From the NCBI GenBank assembly GCA_949130495.1, contig OX422207.1, positions 707,764,456 to 707,828,455 on the forward strand: a stretch of 64,000 nucleotides of DNA, written 5' to 3'. Below are positions 57,477-64,000 of this stretch, one piece after another. Source of the DNA: Sambucus nigra. Taxonomy: Eukaryota > Streptophyta > Magnoliopsida > Dipsacales > Adoxaceae. Position 1 is the first letter of the stretch. Each line of letters begins with the position of its first letter. Made by a program: the position numbers and the translations under genes. The notes below the pieces were generated by a model that did not search any database, was not told the origin of the DNA, and saw nothing but the letters and a program-made list of their open reading frames with translations.

Positions 57477-59566
57477 TGTAACACCCCGCTTAAAATAATA
57501 ACGGGTGGCCAGCCCTATACTATATTAAATCAGGAATTTCAGATGGTCCAGTCTCAACATCAACTATCGGTACTATATAATATAGGACTAACTACCCGAT
57601 AACATATAAGCGAGATGTTAAATAAATTAAAACATGCAACATAACACAACCCAACACTACAAAATTTCTAATAAATAAGAGAGATGCAAGAAAGAACTAT
57701 AAGAAATGAAAGGTATCACTATACATGAATATGCCATAAATAAATAAACCCGAATAAGCTGTCGGGTCACAGCAAATACAATAACTGAAGGGAATAAATA
57801 TAAACATGTAAGTAAATATCCCTTGGGTACAAACCCGATATACAACATGAATCTTACCTAGAATTTTAAAGAAGTAGGAAGCGGCTACATGAAACATCCC
57901 GCAACAGTCCGCACCTGTCACGGCTCCCGAGACTCTGGATAGAAGGTCATCCGGCATCCATGCGGTAGGATACCTGTGGAAATATATATATGTATATACA
58001 AGAAGGAGGGAGAAGTAAACGGGTCAGAGCCCCGAATGTGTAAAATATTTAGCAAGTGTGTTAACCGTGCATAATAAATACCGGTGTACTTAATTTCATA
58101 AATAAGTGAGACCGCACTCTCGTGGAACCCCAACTCACCTCTCATCTAAAGGCGCGCACCTAATCGCGTCCTTAAATTTTAGTTAAATTACCCCCATTGA
58201 TTTTTTTAGGACAACCTAACTTATCAGGCCTAGCCTATATCCACGAGAGCTACCTTCCCGTCATAATCTAAGGATCCACCCATTTCTAATCCTATTAGAT
58301 TATGATTACAACAATTATGCCATAAAAGGCTTAATAAATTCCGATTAATAATCTTATGAATTATAATCATCATAATTCTTAAAACATCACTCATATACAT
58401 ATACATATGTATATACATATATAGGCTAAAAACGTAAGAATTAATATACTTAATAACATGCACATGGAATATTGGCAAGACTTCTCTCTAATCCCAAAAT
58501 TGTACTACGTTTCGTGCGTGGGGAGTCTCGCAAAGCGAAATCCAAACAAGGAACCGCCCCGTTACACTACTCCTGACAAGGTCAAGACCAGAGATCCGAG
58601 ATGCCACCGATGGAATTACTTCTCTCAAATCTCGACATGGCACTGCGTTTCGTGCGTGAGGTGTCTCGTAAAGCGAAATCCAAACAAGGAACCACCTCGT
58701 TACACTACTCCTGGGCAATGTCGATCCTAGAGATCCATAATCCTCAACATACAAGTAAATACTACCATTATTACTAACTATAACTACTAAAGAAAGAAAG
58801 AAGAAAAGAAAAGAAAACAAATAAAACAAAATAAAAGAACCTCCAATAATATCCTTGGGATGATGTAACCGAATAATACCTTATGTGCGATACATCAACC
58901 CCCATCAATCTAGTACACCATAATCATCTAAGATGTACTTCATAAAAGTCCATATCCTTTCATCTATCGGATATATATATAAATATATATATAGGTATTT
59001 ATTTCTAACCGTATATATATATATCATCATCAATCCAATAGCCGAGTGTACATACTACATATGATGTACAAGGCCATGCACATAATATACCCGGCTATAT
59101 ATATATCGCCGATAAACTGCATCAATGCTATCATCTTCCCAGTGCCCGGCTCACGTAGCAATACTGGGGCCACCATGGTGGGACTAAACGACACCCATCT
59201 CGTGGTAAACTCACGCACACGACGTCCCGGGAAGCGGTCATAGCTCCAAACCGGCAATGAGACGAAACATACCCATCACGTCTCATCCCAAAATAAATAT
59301 ATATATCATATAATAACACACGGGACGACTATGACCTGGGGAATATCCACACCCTGCTTTTCTAGCCAGGATGCTCACCCTCTACGCGCGCAACTTCCCA
59401 ATGATAGCATGAGTGGGGTATGCTTAACCAATTTAGTATATATATCATTTACATGCATAATATATATAATCCATATGATCCAATCATATGATCAAATAAT
59501 AAACCATCATATACGATTTAAATATCCATACCAAGTATATCCACAACATGAAGATATCCATATATC

Positions 59567-59663
<97 letters not shown>

Positions 59664-60286
59664 ACACATATTCACATATCCTTATCTATATATATAAACT
59701 AATTCTCGTTCATATGTATAAGATATATATAACTGGCTATAAGTATACATAGTCCTCGATATACAAGTCGTCACTACCATTTCTATTAATTTTACCTTGA
59801 TATGTGAATATAATTCCATACTTGAAACATATTCAATCATCTTCCTATGATGAGTAGTCTCCCAAAACCATATGTTTATGTCTATACATATACATTCAAC
59901 ATTAGGGTTATCACCCAAGAATTTGTGTAGAAATCCATCACTACACCTTTCACCTCTAAATGTTAAAGTACATAATTATCTTTAGTACTATCTAACCATA
60001 GGCATTAACAGGACTTAATAGTCTAAAACCTCAATTTATTCCAACCTCATTTCATGTATTGGAATCTCAATGGCCATATCCCCATAATTGCGTATAAACT
60101 ATCCTAACTAGAATTTACGCTACCGCTTATCCTAGTCGATAGTACACCCGCAAGCTGTTTCCCACTTTTACCTATGGTTCAATTGTATTTTATGAATCCT
60201 TACCCCTATCGGGTTATCATTTATTCCTTAGTCTAAATATTTCTACGGATAGGAGACCTCTCACTCTCTAAGAGTTCTCAACCTCA

Positions 60287-60335
<49 letters not shown>

Positions 60336-61505
60336 ATCTATAATTGGTAAATTCCAACCTCAAAGAGTTTTCCCCCAATATCCATATGTAACTCCAATAC
60401 GTACATGGGTACATTTCTCCCAAGTTACCCTAAGGGTCCCCAAATCCCAATATGTGAGAAACTCCTTATATGACTGCAAGAATATATCTTTTACATCCTA
60501 AGAGAAAGCCCCCAAATCAATAAACCCAACCAAAAAGGGTTTGAAATCACTATGGAGAAAATACTTCAAAATGCCATGTTTCCAAATCGATTCGGCCTCC
60601 CAGGCGAATCGATTCGGGTCCAAAGACCTGGGCTTCTGCAATAGGCCGAATCGATTCGGCTTGGGGTCCGAATCGATTCGGTCAATGCAGACCTGCCAAT
60701 TTTACCAAACCGAATCGATTCGCTTGGGGGGGCGAATCGATTCGGACCTGCAATTTTTGAAGGGTTCATCAGTTTCTTCAAAACCCACGAATTCTAAACC
60801 CTAAATTTCTCATTCCAACCCCCAATCCTTCATCAAATCATGATTTTAAGCCCATTAACCAAACCAAAGTTGATCCCAATCATTTCTATGTCATTAATTC
60901 TCAATTTAAACATTGATTTCAAGATTTAAACCTAAAATCTAGGTTTTGACATTAATACCCAAAAACCATTTCTTTACCCCACAATTTATGAAATAAAATA
61001 CACAAATAGCTATTTAGCAAGATTAAACACTTGCCTCAGGTTTGTAGAGGTTGAATCGTCCTCGATGTTGCGGTAGGGCCGGAAATCTCCAAGCTTTTCT
61101 TCCTCTCTCTCTTCCTTTCTTCTTCTTCTTCCTCTTCTTCTTCTCTCTCTAGGGCTCTTCTCTCTTTCTCTCAAATGAGAAATGGCTTCATCCGTAAGCC
61201 TCCAACCTTTTAAAACAAAATCCCAGTTTTAAATGTTAATACACACTTTAAATGACTCGCTTAGACCAATTAGAGTCAAACTGACTTAAAAATATTTCGG
61301 AGCCAAAATAAAACCCAATGACAGTCATTTTGACTATCTCGACCCTTTCGGGATCGATGGTACTCTCAAAATCATCATCCGGAATACTTTAAAATATTTT
61401 CTATTTTTGGACCTCATTTCCCAAATTCTAAAATTCTCCAATTTAATTAAATTTTATCTTCCCAAAAATTTAATTTCTCAGTCTCCATAGTCGTGGGGTG
61501 TTACA
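57477..61505 (-). repeat. Z 5' LTR (4029 bp)
   Basis: Nearly identical to 51957-55953; the extra length comes mainly from a longer (TA)n tract (about 59576-59660). The hairpin motifs lie at 58510-58575 and 58648-58712. Confidence 0.93.
60583..60747. repeat. Six-copy CGAATCGATTCG palindrome array, Z 5' LTR
   Basis: Same six positions as 55034-55197; here units three and four are intact and unit one reads CCAAATCGATTCGG. In element orientation it lies about 760-920 bp from the LTR start. Confidence 0.93.
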
Positions 61506-64000
61506 GTGATTTGTGCAGGGGCGTCCCCATTAAGTCCTGAGTGGGTGCAGGCACACCCACATAATTTTTGTGATTTTTTTACATATACAGTGTTCGTTTG
61601 AAATTATATGGGCCTTGTTGTAATTTTCCGAACTAAAATGCAGCTGACAAATGCTGTTAGATAACTCAGGAGCGACCTCTGTAATTATTTTAAAATCTTT
61701 TAGAAAAATGCACTTAGTTGTAAAGCTCCTTGCGATATTTGGGCTCTTCTCATTTTAAAGAGGAAAAACCCTAACATTTAAAAACCCAATGTAGCAGACT
61801 ATGTGCACACCACTGCTAAATTATGTGTTTCTTTTTGTGGTTTATCAAATACAAATTTCAAGTTTTGATGTCTTGGTAAGTTATTTGGCTCTTTCTTTAA
61901 CGGAAATTGAAATCATTTGAATGGTTGTTGTCATGTTGTAGTTTAATTAGATTTGTAAAACAAACATTTACATCTGAAAATTATCCTTTAAAACAATTTA
62001 TGTTAAAATTTTCCTTTACATTTGTTTATTTGATTAGATTTGTTGGTGATTTGGTGCACATTCTTATTTTTTTGGGGTATTGTTAAAATTATTGGGGTGT
62101 TGTTAATATTAATTGGCTATTATTTTACATTTCCAAATTTAGTTGGATGTTGTTATTTAGGGTTTGAAGTTGATTTGGTATTGTTCATTTAAATTAAGTA
62201 TTGTTACTTGGTACCCAATTTTTTTTATTTGGAGTTGTTGATTTTATGTATTATGATAGTATAATGGAAATTTATACCAAATACAACCCTTAGAATTTCA
62301 TTGAGATCAAATGAGAAAAAAAAAATGTTTATGTTGATTTTGTATATTTGGCACTTAATGCATGATATTTAACAATCATGTGGGTTTCATACATAGTTGT
62401 AATCACCCAAACACTGATAATCCGAAAGTACATTTTTTTAGCATTGTTGTCATGTTTGTGGAGAGAGGGGTTAACGAAACACCTATGTTTAATATGTATG
62501 TTAATATTTTATTGAGAATCGTGTACCAGTTAACTTTTACCCCCTGGATTACTGATGATAATCATATCCTCCATTAAAGGATGTCTGTTTTGTAGTATCT
62601 CCCAAAATTACATCGCTATATCTATTTCTCTATGATCTTTTTGGGCAACTGACAAATATAAAAAGGATAATGAAATTAGGAAATTGTGTAAAGTATATTA
62701 AAGTTGTTTGTTAAGCCGTATTCTTTGTTTTAGAAAGCACAATTCCATATATTTGTGGGAATGGAATTGCTATTGAAATGAAGTGAATGGTACCATATAT
62801 TGAAATTCTAAATAAGATAATTCACATTAGGGAACCGGTAATTGCTACGAATGATGAAGTGAGAGAAAACTAAAATTAGCAATGATTTGTAACTCATTAA
62901 CACTAATTGATAAATATTAGAGATTTGCAATATTTTTATTTTTATGTTGTCACTTGTAAGAAGTTTCAGAGACCTTGTTTACTTTTATAGGTGTTAAAAG
63001 ATGCTAAATACCTAATTCCAATACAATATAACACATATTACTAAAATCCAATTATGGTTCTTGTACATGCAATTTTGAACCCCAATTACACTGTCATTTG
63101 ACATTTTCTCACTACTGTTTTGACATAACAATGCGTATACAAACATTTAGATAAAAGATGTATTGGAAAAAGGAATAATGTCCAAAGCCTATTGATGACA
63201 AGGTTATAATAACCAAGTAGAGAGTTGAAATAAGATTCAAACATCATGTTTTTATAGTATCCCCGTTAAACTCAGATATTCATTGGATACTAGAAGATTT
63301 TCATTACTCCATGAACAGAAGGTGTTTAGGTATAATAATTTCAGGTGACTTGCTATAGTTGTGTTCTTGTCCGTATGAATAGAAGGAAATTTTTTGTACC
63401 ATAGGGTGCGTTATGATATGTTAAAGTTTTGTTTTGAAATTTCAGGTGACTCGCTACAGTTTTAAAGTTTGGTTTTAGTATGTATATCATATACTCGCTA
63501 ATGCCTCACTTGCGTGCTTTCATTAATTTTTCGCATTGCTTCATATGTTCTTGTCCCATGCTTATACTATGTGCTTTCATTATAATATAGGTATATAATC
63601 GCTAATGGTTGTTGCTTGTATGTATAATATGTATAACATCATAGTATAATTTTTATAATAATTTTGTGAATTGAAGTTCTTCAATGATTGGAATTGGTTT
63701 TTGTTGTATAGTGTTTGTGTATTGTGTTAGTGTTCTTGAGTTGGTTAGTTATAATTGATTAAGTCTTATTACTGTTAGGTGTTGGTGTATTTTGTAGTTG
63801 TTGTGATAGTTTTAGAGGGATATTATGATTTCTAAAATATTTTCTAATGGTGTGAATGTATTATGTTGTATGATATTGCATTATGTTTAACAATTACATA
63901 TCTTTTATTGCTTATATCTCACTTGTGGTGGTTTATATACTTAGGCCAGAATGGACAGGTCTTGGATGATTAAGGACAGATTATCAAAAGAATACATAAA
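61506..64000. other. AT-rich non-coding region, possible third hAT terminus
   Basis: After the Z target duplication, CAGGGGCGTCCCC at 61516 resembles the left end of Ac-like hAT elements seen at 4054 and 25496, with GATTTGTG as a possible 8-bp duplication (61508-61515). No matching right end was found before 64000. The rest has no recognisable coding sequence; the frame 62362-62577 is unrecognised. Confidence 0.45.

Larger units (their letters stand above)
51957..61505 (-). mobile_element. LTR element Z: complete, coding-free (LARD-like)
   Basis: Two direct repeats of 3997 and 4029 bp (51957-55953, 57477-61505), each bounded by TGTAACACCCC and GGGGTGTTACA, flank a 1523-bp interior. A 5-bp duplication GTGAT lies at 51952-51956 and 61506-61510. 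A minus-strand PBS and PPT set the orientation. Neither LTRs nor interior encode gag or pol; the paired small ORFs seen in both LTRs are non-coding. Among about 1.3 kb compared by eye I counted 11 differences between the LTRs (about 0.9%), so insertion is recent. Confidence 0.92.

Noticed and set aside
52137..59918. Paired small ORFs found in both 4-kb repeats (e.g. 52177-52437 and 57697-57957)
   Set aside because: They recur only because they are in the two LTRs of element Z; the protein sequences have no recognisable family and include TA-microsatellite translations.

Overview
This window is plant nuclear DNA, most likely from an intergenic, heterochromatin-like part of a eudicot genome. 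Almost everything recognisable is transposable-element sequence of plant types: Ty1/copia elements with sirevirus features, Ty3/gypsy elements of the Tat/Ogre and chromovirus types, RTE- and L1-type LINEs, hAT elements and a CACTA terminus. No intact host gene, tRNA, rRNA or CRISPR array was found. Nearly all reading frames are broken by stops or frameshifts; the best preserved small ORFs are two accessory ORFs carried by retrotransposons. The species cannot be named from this sequence.

Layout. 1-3466 is AT-rich non-coding sequence. 3475-5563 is a non-autonomous hAT element (8-bp target duplication ATTTACCC) holding a second hAT element at 4054-5049 (duplication TAGACAGG). 5825-8460 is a decayed RTE-clade LINE, and 9061-9607 is the 3' end of an L1-type LINE. 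9723-23234 is a copia element (A1) with 1.7-kb LTRs and a gag-only internal region. Its 3' LTR is split at 14838/22013 by a rearranged block. That block holds pieces of a gypsy LTR element (Y) and, on the minus strand, the 3' half of a second copia element (B). B has a 2.7-kb LTR, RT-RNase H, and a separate 124-aa ORF with an RNase H1-type hybrid-binding domain. 23290-30297 holds a fold-back AT-rich stretch, an RNase H fragment, a hAT MITE (25496-26366) and a decayed L1 LINE.

30298-51296 is a nest: the L1 LINE is cut by an old chromovirus-like gypsy element (W); W is cut by copia A2, of the same family as A1; A2's LTR is split in its TATA-box tract by a 13.8-kb Tat-lineage gypsy element (34589-48432, minus strand). 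The Tat element has gag, protease, RT, RNase H, an additional RNase H and part of integrase, then an opposite-strand ORF with its own TATA box, a strict 40-bp tandem array, and the 3' LTR. A2 is cut at 51297 by a CACTA-type terminus, and that element holds a complete coding-free LTR element (Z, 51957-61505; two 4.0-kb LTRs, 1.5-kb interior, TSD GTGAT). 61506-64000 is AT-rich sequence that begins with a possible third hAT terminus.

The most interesting items are the hybrid-binding-domain ORF downstream of copia B pol, the promoter-equipped antisense ORF in the Tat element, the indel-free 22 x 40-bp array with a W-box core in nearly every unit, the pol-less sirevirus-like family, and the arrays of short perfect palindromes in the LTRs of two unrelated elements.
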